Shown here piece after piece: positions 26,675-35,953 of a stretch of DNA of 64,000 nt. The position numbers and the translations under genes were made by a program. The notes below the pieces were generated by a model. It saw only the letters and a program-made list of their open reading frames with translations, searched no databases and had not been told where the DNA came from. The stretch's first letter is position 1, and each line of letters starts with the position of its first letter. Source of the stretch: Hyphomicrobiales bacterium (GTDB lineage: Bacteria > Pseudomonadota > Alphaproteobacteria > Rhizobiales > Beijerinckiaceae); NCBI GenBank assembly GCA_947455725.1, contig CANGPL010000002.1:1-64000 (forward strand), written 5' to 3'.

Positions 26675-26953
26675 ATGCGAATTCCATGCCCTTTCTGCGG
26701 TGAACGCGACTTACAAGAATATAGTTTTTTGGGCGAAGCCGGATTAAAGCGGCCAGACCCAAAGGCGGATGATGCCCAGCAGCAATTTCACGATTACGTG
26801 CACATTAGAAAAAATAAGGCAGGACTAACAAACGAGCTTTGGCAGCATATTCATGGCTGCCGCTCCTGGATTGTTGTGCGACGTGACACCCTCACCCACG
26901 AAATATTTTCGTCTGAATTTGCCTCTGATACTTTGAAAGAACCCGCAAAATGA
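26675..26953 (+). CDS. soxD: sarcosine oxidase delta subunit
   Basis: 92 residues, the zinc-binding small subunit. IPCPFCGERD gives Cys5 and Cys8, and HIHGCRSW gives His58 and Cys62, the four ligands of the known SoxD zinc site. It holds the alpha and beta subunits together. The stop overlaps the soxA start (ATGA), so translation is coupled. Confidence 0.94.
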   Translation: MRIPCPFCGERDLQEYSFLGEAGLKRPDPKADDAQQQFHDYVHIRKNKAGLTNELWQHIHGCRSWIVVRRDTLTHEIFSSEFASDTLKEPAK

Positions 26954-29871
26954 GCCAAATCAATAGGCTAGCGGAAGGAGGTCTGATCAACAGATCCAAG
27001 CCGCTGAATTTCTCGTTTGATGGGAAAACATATGAAGGCTTTGAAGGCGACACGCTTGCCTCAGCCTTGATTGCCAATGGCGTGTCTCTGTTTGGACGAT
27101 CTTTCAAATATCACCGCCCACGCGGCGTTATGACCGCAGGCTCAGAAGAACCGAATGCGCTTGTTGAACTTCGAACCGGCAATCGCCTCGAGCCAAATTC
27201 GCGTGCCACCACGGTAGAGCTTTTTGATGGCCTAGTTGCAAACAGCCAAAACCGCTGGCCGTCCTTAAATTTCGATCTAATGTCGATCAACTCTTTGCTA
27301 TCGCCCTTTTTTACGGCCGGTTTCTATTACAAAACCTTTATGTGGCCAGCATCGTTCTGGGAAAAACTATACGAACCTGCAATCCGCCGCGCCGCCGGAT
27401 TAGGAAAGCCGCCCGAAGGGTTTGATCCCGACCATTATGAGAAATCTTTTGCCCATTGCGACGTCCTAGTGATCGGCGCGGGACCAGCAGGTCTATCGGC
27501 CGCACTTGCTGCAGGGCGCTCAGGGGCTCGTATTATTTTATCCGACGAAGGCCCGTTACTCGGTGGGCGGCTATTATCAGATAATCTTTTCATCAACGAC
27601 ATGCCTGCCCTTGATTGGGTACAAAAGGTCACCGCGGAATTAGAAAATCTGCCAAATATTAAAATATTACGCCGTACAACCGTGTTCGGCGTCTATGATC
27701 ACGGCGTTTACGGGGCCGTCGAACGCGTAAGCGATCATTTAGCAGTTCCAAATGAATTCAGCCCCCGCCAGCGAAGCTATCGTATTATTGCTAAGCGAGC
27801 GATCCTTGGTAGCGGAGCCGTCGAACGCACGATGGTTTTCGGCGATAATGACCGGCCAGGAATTATGCTTGGTTCTGCCGTACGGACCTATATCAACCAA
27901 TATGCTGCGCTGCCCGGTAAACGTGCGGTTGTATTAATCAGCTCTAATGACGGCCTCCGCACTGTTGACGCGCTAAAGAACAATGGCGCCCAAATTGAAG
28001 CCATTATTGATACTAGAAATGGCGAAATGATCCAACGCGCGCTCGGCGGCAAACGCGTGCAAGCGGTTCAAACGATAGATAAAAACGGTAATATTCGGAT
28101 CGTCGAATGCGATCTGGTCGCGGTCTCAAACGGCTGGAATCCGTCATTGCATCTTACCTGCCACCTTGGTGGCCGTCCCGTTTGGGATGAAGCCAAAAAC
28201 GCCTTCCTACCAGGAAAATTGCCTACAGGGCTCACGGTTGCTGGTGCCGCACAGGGTAAGTTTACATTACAAGAAGCGCTAGAAGATGGCTCACGGGCAG
28301 GGAACGAAGCGGCAGAGCAATTAGGATATCAAGTAAAATCGATTGAAATTCCGTCCGCAGAGCCGGAAGTTTTCGCGCATCAGCCCACTTGGCGGATTAA
28401 GTCGACCAAGGGAAAGAGCTTCGTCGACTTTCAACACGACGTCACCGACCTCGATATTGAACTCGCCAACCGCGAGGGGTTCAAATCCGTCGAGCATATG
28501 AAACGGTATACAACATTGGGTATGGCCACAGACCAAGGCAAAACCGCAAATGTTGCAGGCCTTGCGATCCTTGGCGAAGTTTCAAATAGAACGATTCCGG
28601 AAGTCGGAACGACTATTTTCCGGCCACCCTACACGCCAGTCTCCCTAGGAGCACTGGCAGGACATCACATCCATCGCGACTTCAGACCAACACGATTAAC
28701 CCCTTCGCACCAATGGGCAAGCGAGCGTGGCGCAGTCTTCATGGAGACTGGACTATGGATGAGAGCGCAGTATTTTCCAGAATACTCCGGTGAGAACTGG
28801 CTAGACGCTATGATCCGAGAAGTAAAAGGCACGCGTGAAAGCGTCGGCGTGTGCGATGTATCAACTCTTGGTAAGATAGATATACAAGGCAAAGACGCAG
28901 CAATATTTCTTGATCGCATTTATACTGGAACTTTTTCAACGCTACCCGTTGGAAGAGTTCGCTACGGCTTAATGATGCGCGAAGACGGATTTGTATTCGA
29001 CGACGGTACGACGGCGAGACTTGGTGAACACCACTACCTGACGACCACGACCACGGCCGGCGCAGCAAAAGTGATGGCTCATCTTGAATTTTGCCATCAA
29101 GTATTATGGCCAGAACTGAATATTGCATTTACATCCGTAACTGAACAATGGGCTCAATATTCAGTAGCTGGACCAAATGCCCGCGCCGTCCTTGAGAAGA
29201 TCGTTGACCCCGATATTGATATCTCTAACGAACAATTTCCGTATATGGCGTGTAAATCAATAACGATCTGCGGCAAAATTCCCGCGAGACTGTTCCGAAT
29301 TTCATTTTCAGGCGAGTTGGCCTATGAAATTGGCGTTCCGAACCGCTACGGCGATGCGCTGATCAGGGCGCTCATGGACGCCGGTAAATCCTATGGAATA
29401 ATTCCCTACGGACTTGAAGCCTTGTCGACGATGCGAATTGAAAAAGGGCATGTCGCCGGCGGAGAGCTTAATGGGCAAACAACGCCGCGCGACTTGGGCT
29501 TATCGAAGATGGTTTCCCAAAAGAAGGATTGTATTGGAAAGCATATGTCAGAGCGTCCCGCCTTATTGGAACCTGAACGTCCTATTTTAGTTGGCATTAA
29601 AGTTAAAAATACTAGGTCGAAACTAACCGGCGGAGCACATTTTCTTGATATTGGATCTCAAGCTTCATTAGATAAAGATTTAGGACATTTAACATCTGTA
29701 ACCTATTCGCCAAATTTGAATTGCTGGATCGGTCTAGGATTATTAAAAAATGGCCGTAATCGACTAGGCGAAACGATAAGAGCTGTCGATTTTATGCGAA
29801 AAACAGACGTATTGGTCGAGGTATGCGATCCGGTCTTTCTCGACGTTGATGGGGAGCGTTTGCGTGGATAA
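26950..29871 (+). CDS. soxA: sarcosine oxidase alpha subunit
   Basis: 973 residues. Order of domains: an N-terminal ferredoxin-like fold (FSFDGKTYEGFEGDTLASAL), an NAD-binding Rossmann domain (VLVIGAGPAGLSAALAAG near 174-191), an SoxA middle region, and a C-terminal GcvT-like THF-binding half from about residue 590, ending in the aminomethyltransferase C domain. The enzyme converts sarcosine + O2 + THF to glycine, H2O2 and 5,10-methylene-THF. From roughly 28.8 kb to its end the gene becomes clearly AT-richer, with more AAA/TTA/ATA codons than the first part, although the protein stays intact. Confidence 0.94.
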   Translation: MSQINRLAEGGLINRSKPLNFSFDGKTYEGFEGDTLASALIANGVSLFGRSFKYHRPRGVMTAGSEEPNALVELRTGNRLEPNSRATTVELFDGLVANSQNRWPSLNFDLMSINSLLSPFFTAGFYYKTFMWPASFWEKLYEPAIRRAAGLGKPPEGFDPDHYEKSFAHCDVLVIGAGPAGLSAALAAGRSGARIILSDEGPLLGGRLLSDNLFINDMPALDWVQKVTAELENLPNIKILRRTTVFGVYDHGVYGAVERVSDHLAVPNEFSPRQRSYRIIAKRAILGSGAVERTMVFGDNDRPGIMLGSAVRTYINQYAALPGKRAVVLISSNDGLRTVDALKNNGAQIEAIIDTRNGEMIQRALGGKRVQAVQTIDKNGNIRIVECDLVAVSNGWNPSLHLTCHLGGRPVWDEAKNAFLPGKLPTGLTVAGAAQGKFTLQEALEDGSRAGNEAAEQLGYQVKSIEIPSAEPEVFAHQPTWRIKSTKGKSFVDFQHDVTDLDIELANREGFKSVEHMKRYTTLGMATDQGKTANVAGLAILGEVSNRTIPEVGTTIFRPPYTPVSLGALAGHHIHRDFRPTRLTPSHQWASERGAVFMETGLWMRAQYFPEYSGENWLDAMIREVKGTRESVGVCDVSTLGKIDIQGKDAAIFLDRIYTGTFSTLPVGRVRYGLMMREDGFVFDDGTTARLGEHHYLTTTTTAGAAKVMAHLEFCHQVLWPELNIAFTSVTEQWAQYSVAGPNARAVLEKIVDPDIDISNEQFPYMACKSITICGKIPARLFRISFSGELAYEIGVPNRYGDALIRALMDAGKSYGIIPYGLEALSTMRIEKGHVAGGELNGQTTPRDLGLSKMVSQKKDCIGKHMSERPALLEPERPILVGIKVKNTRSKLTGGAHFLDIGSQASLDKDLGHLTSVTYSPNLNCWIGLGLLKNGRNRLGETIRAVDFMRKTDVLVEVCDPVFLDVDGERLRG

Positions 29872-30472
29872 TTTAGTTCTACACCCGAAATCAGCTTTAA
29901 ATCCGTTTTTGACGCACGCCAGGCATGAAGGAAACCCTTTAGAAACGGGTGTAATTATAAGAGAAAATCGTAATTTTTTACTGGCGAGTCTAACTGCTTT
30001 TAATGATCAGCAGAAAGAATTATCAGCATCAATTGTATCGGCCTTTGGTGTTGAGCTTCCAATAAATTGCAAAGTAGCGCGGTCAAAACATATTAATTTC
30101 ATTAGCGTAGCGCCACATCAATGGCTGATCTATTGCAACGGCGAATATATTTCAAATTTCATCCCCAGCTTTGAAACGGTTGTCGGACCGTCAGGAGCCA
30201 TCGTGGACCTGTCGGATGCTAGGGCAATTATACAAGTGTCAGGCCCAAAAGCTATCGATACCCTGGCTAAGGGAATATCAATAGACTTACACCCCAACAC
30301 CTTTACCCATGAACACGCAGCCTCGACATTCGCAGCCCAGCTTGGGATGACGATTTGGAAATCCGAAGATTCCTCAGTATTTAATATTTCCGTATTTCGA
30401 GCGTTTGGCTCATCTGCCTTACAATGGCTGATTACATCGGCATCTGAATTTGGATGTGACGTGCAGGTTTAA
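29864..30472 (+). CDS. soxG: sarcosine oxidase gamma subunit
   Basis: 202 residues from GTG 29864, which overlaps the soxA stop and has GGGGAG 7 bases upstream; a TTG at 29846 is less likely. SoxG is a GcvT-like small subunit without catalytic residues. AIVDLSDARAIIQVSGPKAIDTLAKGISIDL (around 110-140) is the recognisable part. Last gene of the operon and markedly AT-rich. The glyA, purU or folD genes that often accompany soxBDAG are not in this window. Confidence 0.88.
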   Translation: MDNLVLHPKSALNPFLTHARHEGNPLETGVIIRENRNFLLASLTAFNDQQKELSASIVSAFGVELPINCKVARSKHINFISVAPHQWLIYCNGEYISNFIPSFETVVGPSGAIVDLSDARAIIQVSGPKAIDTLAKGISIDLHPNTFTHEHAASTFAAQLGMTIWKSEDSSVFNISVFRAFGSSALQWLITSASEFGCDVQV

Positions 30473-30696
30473 TAATTATTTTAAGCTGCAAATATATACT
30501 ATAAAAAAACAGTTATTTTTTAGCTATTACATCATAATTCATCAGATTTTGAAATCATTTTAGTAAAATATTTTTCTAATCATCCATATTTGCCATTTAT
30601 TAAATTATGTGGATAATTCCCTTACGTCATGTCTGGGCCTATTTTGTTACACCCTTGGGCTTTCTAATTATACACAACAGGGAGAGGAGTTTAATT

Positions 30697-31452
30697 ATGT
30701 ATATTAAAAGATTAAATACAAACCTCGAAGAAGATGCACTATTAACAATGATTGATCGTGTGGATACCATTAAGAAAAATAAAGAAATTAATACCGCCTT
30801 GCATGAAATGATCGATAGATATTCTCTGAAAAATGCGGCTTACATGGGCTACAATATGGGAACATTAACTCAGGCAGAACCATATGCCTCAGTTACTTAC
30901 AGTGATGACTGGGTCAAACAATATCGTGAAAAATCATATCTTGACGTCGATCCAGTTCTGCAAGCTGTAAATAAGTCAATTCTGCCGATCGACTGGCAGT
31001 CATTCGATATTAGTAATCAAAAAGTCAGACGTTTCTTTAATGAGGCGAAAGACGCTGGCGTTGGACGAAATGGTATTTCAATTCCAGTCCGAGGTCGAAA
31101 CGGTGACGCGGCAATATTCAGCATAACGACAAATGCAAAAGAAAATGATTGGGTACAGTTTAAGCGGCAATTTATGAGAGACTTCCAAGTTTTAGCCGTT
31201 CACTTTCACCAATCTGTATTAGTAGCCAATGACATAATTCAGCCAAAATATAAATTATCCCAGAGGGAGGTTGAAGTTTTATATTGGACAGCGTGTGGAA
31301 AGACCGGCGAAGAGGCGGCATTAATACTTGGTATTTCAAAACGCGGGGTTAGGTTCCATATCTACAATATTATGCATAAACTTAACTGTACAAATGTTAC
31401 GCATGCAGTAGCTAAAGCAATGTATTTTAATTTAATAAAACCTCCAAAGTAG
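30697..31452 (+). CDS. LuxR-type quorum-sensing regulator
   Basis: 251 residues from ATG 30697, preceded by a strong GGGAGAGGAG; longer starts at 30607 lack one. The acyl-homoserine-lactone pocket residues are conserved: Trp72, Tyr76, Asp85, Pro86, Trp100 and Gly126, with the same spacing as TraR W57/Y61/D70/P71/W85. The C-terminal GerE/LuxR helix-turn-helix (LSQREVEVLYWTACGKTGEE) is intact. The 224-base stretch upstream (30473-30696) is very AT-rich and holds no gene. The gene is followed in the same direction by luxI. Confidence 0.93.
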   Translation: MYIKRLNTNLEEDALLTMIDRVDTIKKNKEINTALHEMIDRYSLKNAAYMGYNMGTLTQAEPYASVTYSDDWVKQYREKSYLDVDPVLQAVNKSILPIDWQSFDISNQKVRRFFNEAKDAGVGRNGISIPVRGRNGDAAIFSITTNAKENDWVQFKRQFMRDFQVLAVHFHQSVLVANDIIQPKYKLSQREVEVLYWTACGKTGEEAALILGISKRGVRFHIYNIMHKLNCTNVTHAVAKAMYFNLIKPPK

Positions 31453-31474
31453 ACTGATTCGAAACTAATTAAAC

Positions 31475-31490
31475 CCGTCATTTGTGACGG
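31475..31490. promoter_or_regulatory. candidate lux box upstream of luxI
   Basis: CCGTCATTTGTGACGG is a perfect 6-4-6 inverted repeat, centred 67 bases before the luxI start codon. Its size and symmetry suit a LuxR-family operator. The six-base stem without a T-run makes a terminator of luxR less likely, though that cannot be excluded. A shared 9-mer, CGTCATTTG, recurs at 33152-33160, about 70 bases before the GMC oxidoreductase start. Confidence 0.5.
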
Positions 31491-31549
31491 ATATCTTTAG
31501 GTAAATTATAAATTATTTTTTAATCCTGGGTTTTCACAGGAGGTAAAAA

Positions 31550-32191
31550 ATGATTTTTTTAGTGAACGGAGCCGAAAGAGACCAGTATTCCTATCACATC
31601 AATACAATGCATAAAATACGGGCCGCTGTATTTTATGATCGTCTACAATGGGAAGTTAAGGTTGAAAACGGTCTAGAGAAAGATAAGTTTGACGATCTTA
31701 ATCCATTATATTTATTGTCAATGGACGAGATAACGGGACGGATAAGAGGCTCAGCAAGGTTGCTTCCGACAACTGGCCCAAACATGCTTAGAGACGTATT
31801 TCCTTCATTGCTGCCAAATGATGAGATCGTAGAAAGCGCTGTTATTTGGGAGAGTTCCCGCTTTTCTATGGAACCAGGCGCTGAAACTCCATCTCCAGGT
31901 CAATTGGTAAGCCAAGTAACAGCGGAATTAATTGCCGGAATATGTGAAGTGGGATTGATAGCGGGTCTTACCGATGTCGTGTCGGTATTTGATGCTCGAA
32001 TGGTGAGAATAATGCGAGCTTCGGGCAGCCCGGCAACAATTATTGGTAAGCCGCAACGAATTGGGGCATTTATGACTTATGCCGGACTTTTCGAAGTGAG
32101 TGAGGCAGCATTAGAAAATATTCGTAAAGCTACCGGATTAGAAGGCTCTGTTTTGGAGCCTCAAAGTGTAACACGCTGCCTAGCTGCATAA
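31550..32191 (+). CDS. acyl-homoserine-lactone synthase (LuxI family)
   Basis: 213 residues. All ten canonical LuxI positions match with standard numbering: Arg24, Phe28, Trp34, Asp45, Asp48, Arg70, Phe84, Glu101, Ser103 and Arg104 (ESSRF). It makes acyl-HSL from SAM and acyl-ACP. The ribosome-binding site AGGAGG is strong. The residue after the conserved core (GSARLLPTTGPNML) favours no particular acyl chain. It lies 97 bases after luxR, with a palindromic candidate lux box between. Confidence 0.95.
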   Translation: MIFLVNGAERDQYSYHINTMHKIRAAVFYDRLQWEVKVENGLEKDKFDDLNPLYLLSMDEITGRIRGSARLLPTTGPNMLRDVFPSLLPNDEIVESAVIWESSRFSMEPGAETPSPGQLVSQVTAELIAGICEVGLIAGLTDVVSVFDARMVRIMRASGSPATIIGKPQRIGAFMTYAGLFEVSEAALENIRKATGLEGSVLEPQSVTRCLAA

Positions 32192-32208
32192 TATTATACT
32201 TTTTATTT

Positions 32209-32239
32209 GATGCAGGATGACAATAAGTTATCCTGCATC
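32209..32239 (+). terminator. hairpin downstream of luxI
   Basis: GATGCAGGAT (32209-32218) and ATCCTGCATC (32230-32239) form a perfect 10-bp stem around an 11-base loop, 17 bases after the luxI stop. It has no T-run after the stem, only a T-rich stretch before it, so it is a weak or factor-dependent terminator or an mRNA-stabilising hairpin. Confidence 0.5.
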
Positions 32240-32350
32240 TGGATTGAAAAATTCATTAATAGACATGGCTGGGTCATGGTATTAGTGTTTTTAGATCCGT
32301 CCTTCAAAAAATTTATTGATTAAACCGAAACAAAAGTAAGCGCCTCAATC

Positions 32351-33040
32351 GTGCCAGAGTTTCTGTCGCCTGCTGAAATTTCAGCACTTATTCTTAGTAT
32401 ACAAGTTGCCGTCACAGCCGTATTAGCTGAACTTCCTATCGCAATATTTATAGCGTATATCTTGGCTCGAATAAATTTTCCAGGCCGTAGCCTTTTAAAC
32501 ATCTTAATTCACCTGCCCCTCGTATTGCCACCCGTCGTAACCGGGTATTTTTTATTATTACTATTTGGCAATAATGGCCCAATTGGTGATTTTCTTATTA
32601 AATACTTTAACGTTAGCATAGCATTTCGTTGGACTGGTGCGGCTCTAGCATCCGCAATCATGGCGCTACCACTTATGGTAAGGGCAATTAGGCTATCATT
32701 CGAGGCCGTTGACACCAAAATAGAAGATGCAGCTAGAACTCTGGGCGCTAATAGAATTAAAGTATTTATGAGTATTACACTGCCACTTTCTTATTCAGGT
32801 ATCTTGGCCGGCATTGTGTTAGGATTTGCCAAGGGCATTGGAGAATTCGGGGCGACAATAACATTTGTCGCCAATATTCCTAATGAAACCCAAACACTTC
32901 CTTTAGCGATCTATTCGTATGCTCAAAGTTTAGAGGGAGAACTGCCGGCCCTACGTCTGGCAGGGCTGTCCATTATTGTATCCATCGCCGCTTTGATCGG
33001 CTCCGAATTACTCGCGCAGCGGCAAATGAAGGGACGTTAA
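32351..33040 (+). CDS. modB: molybdate-type ABC transporter permease (ModB), orphan
   Basis: 229 residues from GTG 32351; the ribosome-binding site is poor. About five to six membrane helices. The EAA loop (IEDAARTLGANRIKVFMSITLP) and GEFGATITFVANIPNETQTL are characteristic of ModB. The ATPase ModC and binding protein ModA are not next to it: upstream is luxI, downstream 185 bases of AT-rich DNA and then a GMC oxidoreductase. It is either a relic of a lost operon or works with subunits encoded elsewhere. Confidence 0.85.
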   Translation: MPEFLSPAEISALILSIQVAVTAVLAELPIAIFIAYILARINFPGRSLLNILIHLPLVLPPVVTGYFLLLLFGNNGPIGDFLIKYFNVSIAFRWTGAALASAIMALPLMVRAIRLSFEAVDTKIEDAARTLGANRIKVFMSITLPLSYSGILAGIVLGFAKGIGEFGATITFVANIPNETQTLPLAIYSYAQSLEGELPALRLAGLSIIVSIAALIGSELLAQRQMKGR

Positions 33041-33225
33041 CTTCGTTTAAACACGATATTTGTGTTTCCAGAAAACTCCAGAGCCATCCAATCAATCAAA
33101 TTATAAGTGGGATTTTATCGAGTAGCCCGTCTTATGCCGAACAGTTAATGTCGTCATTTGAGCGATAAATTTGGCTAAAATTAAGGTAATTATCGTTCTG
33201 ATATTTTGACGATTGGAGTAACTGC

Positions 33226-34854
33226 ATGAACAACACATTCGATTATATAATCGTTGGAGCAGGATCTGCAGGCTGCATTCTCGCTAATCGTTTGACTGAA
33301 TCCGGCAAACATACGGTCTTATTGCTTGAGGCTGGTGGTAGTGACGCGAAATTTTGGATTAAAACGCCAATTGGATATGGGATTACTTTTTTTGATAAAA
33401 AAGTAAATTGGAGATTTAATTCTATTCCCGACAAGGGATTACAAGATCGAATACTCTATGTTCCACGTGGTAAAGTAATTGGCGGCTCTAGCTCGATTAA
33501 CGCTATGGTTTATGCCCGCGGTGCTAAAAGTGATTTTGACGATTGGCGCGATGCCGGAAATCCCGGATGGGGTTGGGATCATGTAAGACCCGCATTTGAG
33601 GCGATTGAGCGACGAATTACGAAGGATGGCTCGGTAATTGGCGAAGGTCCGCTTACCGTTTCTGATCGGCAGAATGATTATCATCCGCTCAAGCGCTTTT
33701 TTACGAAAGCGGTAAAACAACTTCAGCTTGCTTCCGCTGACGACGGTGTAGCCCAGGGTGAAGAGGGGCTAGGTCCTTATTTAATCAATACTCGCAATGG
33801 CTTACGGTGCTCGTCTGCCGATGCATTCTTGCGTCCTGCTTTGGGTAGGAAAAACCTACGCGTTGAAAAATATGCGCATGCGACAAAAATTTTGTTCGAG
33901 GGCACACAGGCCGTTGGCGTTGAATTTGCACAAAATAATCAAACACACACGGTAAAAGCCGAGCGAGAAGTTATTCTTTCTGCGGGCGCTATACAGTCTC
34001 CGCAGTTACTACAACTATCCGGCGTTGGCCCAAAAGAACTATTACAGCGCCATGGGATAAATATCGTTAAGGCGAATGAAGGTGTTGGGGCGCATCTGCA
34101 AGATCATTTGGGCGTGAATTATTATTATCGAGCTAGCGAACCTACGTTGAATTCTCAACTTGGTACTCGGTTTGGGCAGTTAATCGCCGGAATTCAATTT
34201 TTATTCACTCGCACTGGTCCACTCACTTTGAGCGTTAATCAAATGGGTGGGCTTATCCGATCTTCCAAAGAATTAAATCGGCCTGATCTTCAAATTTATT
34301 TTAATCCATTAAGCTATTCGACTGAAGTTGCCGGAAAGCGTAGATTAACGAAGCCTGATCCTTGGCCCGGGTTTATTTTAAGCTTTAACTCTTGCAGGCC
34401 TACTAGTACGGGATCTGTTAAAATAAACTCGACAGATCCTTTTGCTATGCCAGATATTGATTTTAATTATCTTTCTACCAATCAAGACCGAGAAGATGTA
34501 ATCGCGGGGGCTCGTTTTATTGGAAAATTGCAAAATAGCCCGGCAATGCAAGAATTAATTCAGTCTAAGCCCGTTTTTGATCCTTCAACCGCCAGTGATG
34601 AAGCCATTATCACCGATTTTCGGAAGCGCGCTGGGTCCGTCTATCATACGTCCTGCACCTGTCGCATGGCGCCTGAAAAGGATGGCGGTGTTCTTGATCC
34701 CGAATTAAAAGTTCATGGTATCAAGGGCTTACGGGTCGTCGACGCCTCGGCTTTTCCAAATGTTACCTCCGCTAACACCAATGCTCCGACGATGATGTTG
34801 GCTTGGAGGGCCGCTGATATGATTTTAAAAGGTGAGGAAAGCAGTAATGGATAA
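33226..34854 (+). CDS. GMC family oxidoreductase, choline/alcohol dehydrogenase-like
   Basis: 542 residues. FAD motif IIVGAGSAGCILANRL at the N-terminus, PRGKVIGGSSSINAMVYARG (GMC signature 1) near 83-102, GAIQSPQLLQLSGVG (signature 2) near 258, and the C-terminal VYHTSCTCRM with catalytic His followed by NTNAPTMM. Closest to BetA-type choline dehydrogenases, which make betaine aldehyde, but the substrate could be another alcohol. GGAG is 8 bases upstream of the ATG. The stop overlaps the following enolase-family start, so the two are coupled. Lies within the AT-rich segment. Confidence 0.87.
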   Translation: MNNTFDYIIVGAGSAGCILANRLTESGKHTVLLLEAGGSDAKFWIKTPIGYGITFFDKKVNWRFNSIPDKGLQDRILYVPRGKVIGGSSSINAMVYARGAKSDFDDWRDAGNPGWGWDHVRPAFEAIERRITKDGSVIGEGPLTVSDRQNDYHPLKRFFTKAVKQLQLASADDGVAQGEEGLGPYLINTRNGLRCSSADAFLRPALGRKNLRVEKYAHATKILFEGTQAVGVEFAQNNQTHTVKAEREVILSAGAIQSPQLLQLSGVGPKELLQRHGINIVKANEGVGAHLQDHLGVNYYYRASEPTLNSQLGTRFGQLIAGIQFLFTRTGPLTLSVNQMGGLIRSSKELNRPDLQIYFNPLSYSTEVAGKRRLTKPDPWPGFILSFNSCRPTSTGSVKINSTDPFAMPDIDFNYLSTNQDREDVIAGARFIGKLQNSPAMQELIQSKPVFDPSTASDEAIITDFRKRAGSVYHTSCTCRMAPEKDGGVLDPELKVHGIKGLRVVDASAFPNVTSANTNAPTMMLAWRAADMILKGEESSNG

Positions 34855-35953
34855 GATTAAAAAGCTTGAAACCTTCAGCAACGAATTTGTTGGCTTTGTA
34901 AAAGCAACATCCGAGTCAGGTCTCACGGGATGGGGCCAAGTATCTACCTATAATTCCGATATCACCTGTACCATTTTTCATCGTCAAATTGCACCTCACG
35001 CGTTGGGGACAGATGCGTTAGACTTTGAAGATACTTTGAACCTCATAGGTGAAAAAGAACACAAATATCCCGGATCGTATTTGCGGCGGGCTATGACAGG
35101 TTTGGATACTGCGCTTTGGGATCTCAGAGGTAAAAGGGAAGAAAAGCCGATAGTATCGCTGATTGGGGGAAAGCCCAGCAAATTACGGGCTTATGCGTCC
35201 TCTATGAAGCGCGACATCACGCCTGAGGATGAAGCCAAGCGGTTCCTAAAGCTCAGAGATAATTACGGTTTTGACGCTTTTAAATGGCGCGTTGGCCGCG
35301 AATGTGGGCGCGATCAGGACGAGTGGCCGGGCCGGACCGATGCTGTTGTGCCGGTCGTGAGCAAAGCGCTGGGCGATGGTGTTGCTAAACTCGTCGATGG
35401 TAATTCTTGCTATTCGCCCAAAAAGGCGATCGAAGTCGGAAAATTACTGATCGATCATGGCATTAGCCATTTCGAAGAGCCGTGCCCTTACTGGGAATAT
35501 GAGCAGACTCAAGAGGTAACGGCAGCTCTGTCGATTGATGTGACGGGGGGCGAGCAGGACTGCGAGTTTTCGACCTTTAAGCTCATGATGGATATGCATG
35601 CGGTTGATATTGTTCAGCCGGATATCATGTATATCGGGGGACTTACGAGGACGCTGAAGATTTGCGATATCGCAGACAAAGCAGGCTACAAGATTACGCC
35701 GCATGCTGCTAATTTATCGCTTGTAACCATGTGCACGATGCATTTGCTTGGTGCTATTCCAAACGCTGGTAAATATCTCGAGTTCTCAATCGAGGGTCTC
35801 GATTACTATCCGTGGCAAGAAAATTTATTTCTCGGTAACCCCTATAAAATCGAAAACGGCATGGCCACGATACCCGATGCACCGGGCTGGGGCGTGGAAA
35901 TCAACCCCGAATGGTTGGAAAAAGCCAGCTATGCCGTCTCAAGTATAGATTAA
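34847..35953 (+). CDS. mandelate racemase/muconate lactonizing enzyme family protein
   Basis: 368 residues from ATG 34847 (GAGGAAA upstream); a GTG at 34832 is in frame but less likely. Enolase-superfamily residues: K146-W-R148 (K-x-R as in the enzyme at 11.9 kb), D184 (VDGN), E211 (FEEP), E236 (GGEQ), D259 (QPD) and H286 (TPHA). It overlaps the GMC oxidoreductase gene and probably works on the acid derived from the same substrate. Specificity is unknown: dehydration, racemisation or epimerisation are all possible. Confidence 0.83.
   Translation: MDKIKKLETFSNEFVGFVKATSESGLTGWGQVSTYNSDITCTIFHRQIAPHALGTDALDFEDTLNLIGEKEHKYPGSYLRRAMTGLDTALWDLRGKREEKPIVSLIGGKPSKLRAYASSMKRDITPEDEAKRFLKLRDNYGFDAFKWRVGRECGRDQDEWPGRTDAVVPVVSKALGDGVAKLVDGNSCYSPKKAIEVGKLLIDHGISHFEEPCPYWEYEQTQEVTAALSIDVTGGEQDCEFSTFKLMMDMHAVDIVQPDIMYIGGLTRTLKICDIADKAGYKITPHAANLSLVTMCTMHLLGAIPNAGKYLEFSIEGLDYYPWQENLFLGNPYKIENGMATIPDAPGWGVEINPEWLEKASYAVSSID

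Noticed and set aside
30607-30696. N-terminal extension of luxR
   Set aside because: The extension has no ribosome-binding site and reads like AT-rich non-coding DNA, whereas ATG 30697 has a strong one.
31475-31490. Rho-independent terminator of luxR
   Set aside because: The stem is only 6 bp and no U-run follows, so a lux-box-like operator is the better reading, though not proven.
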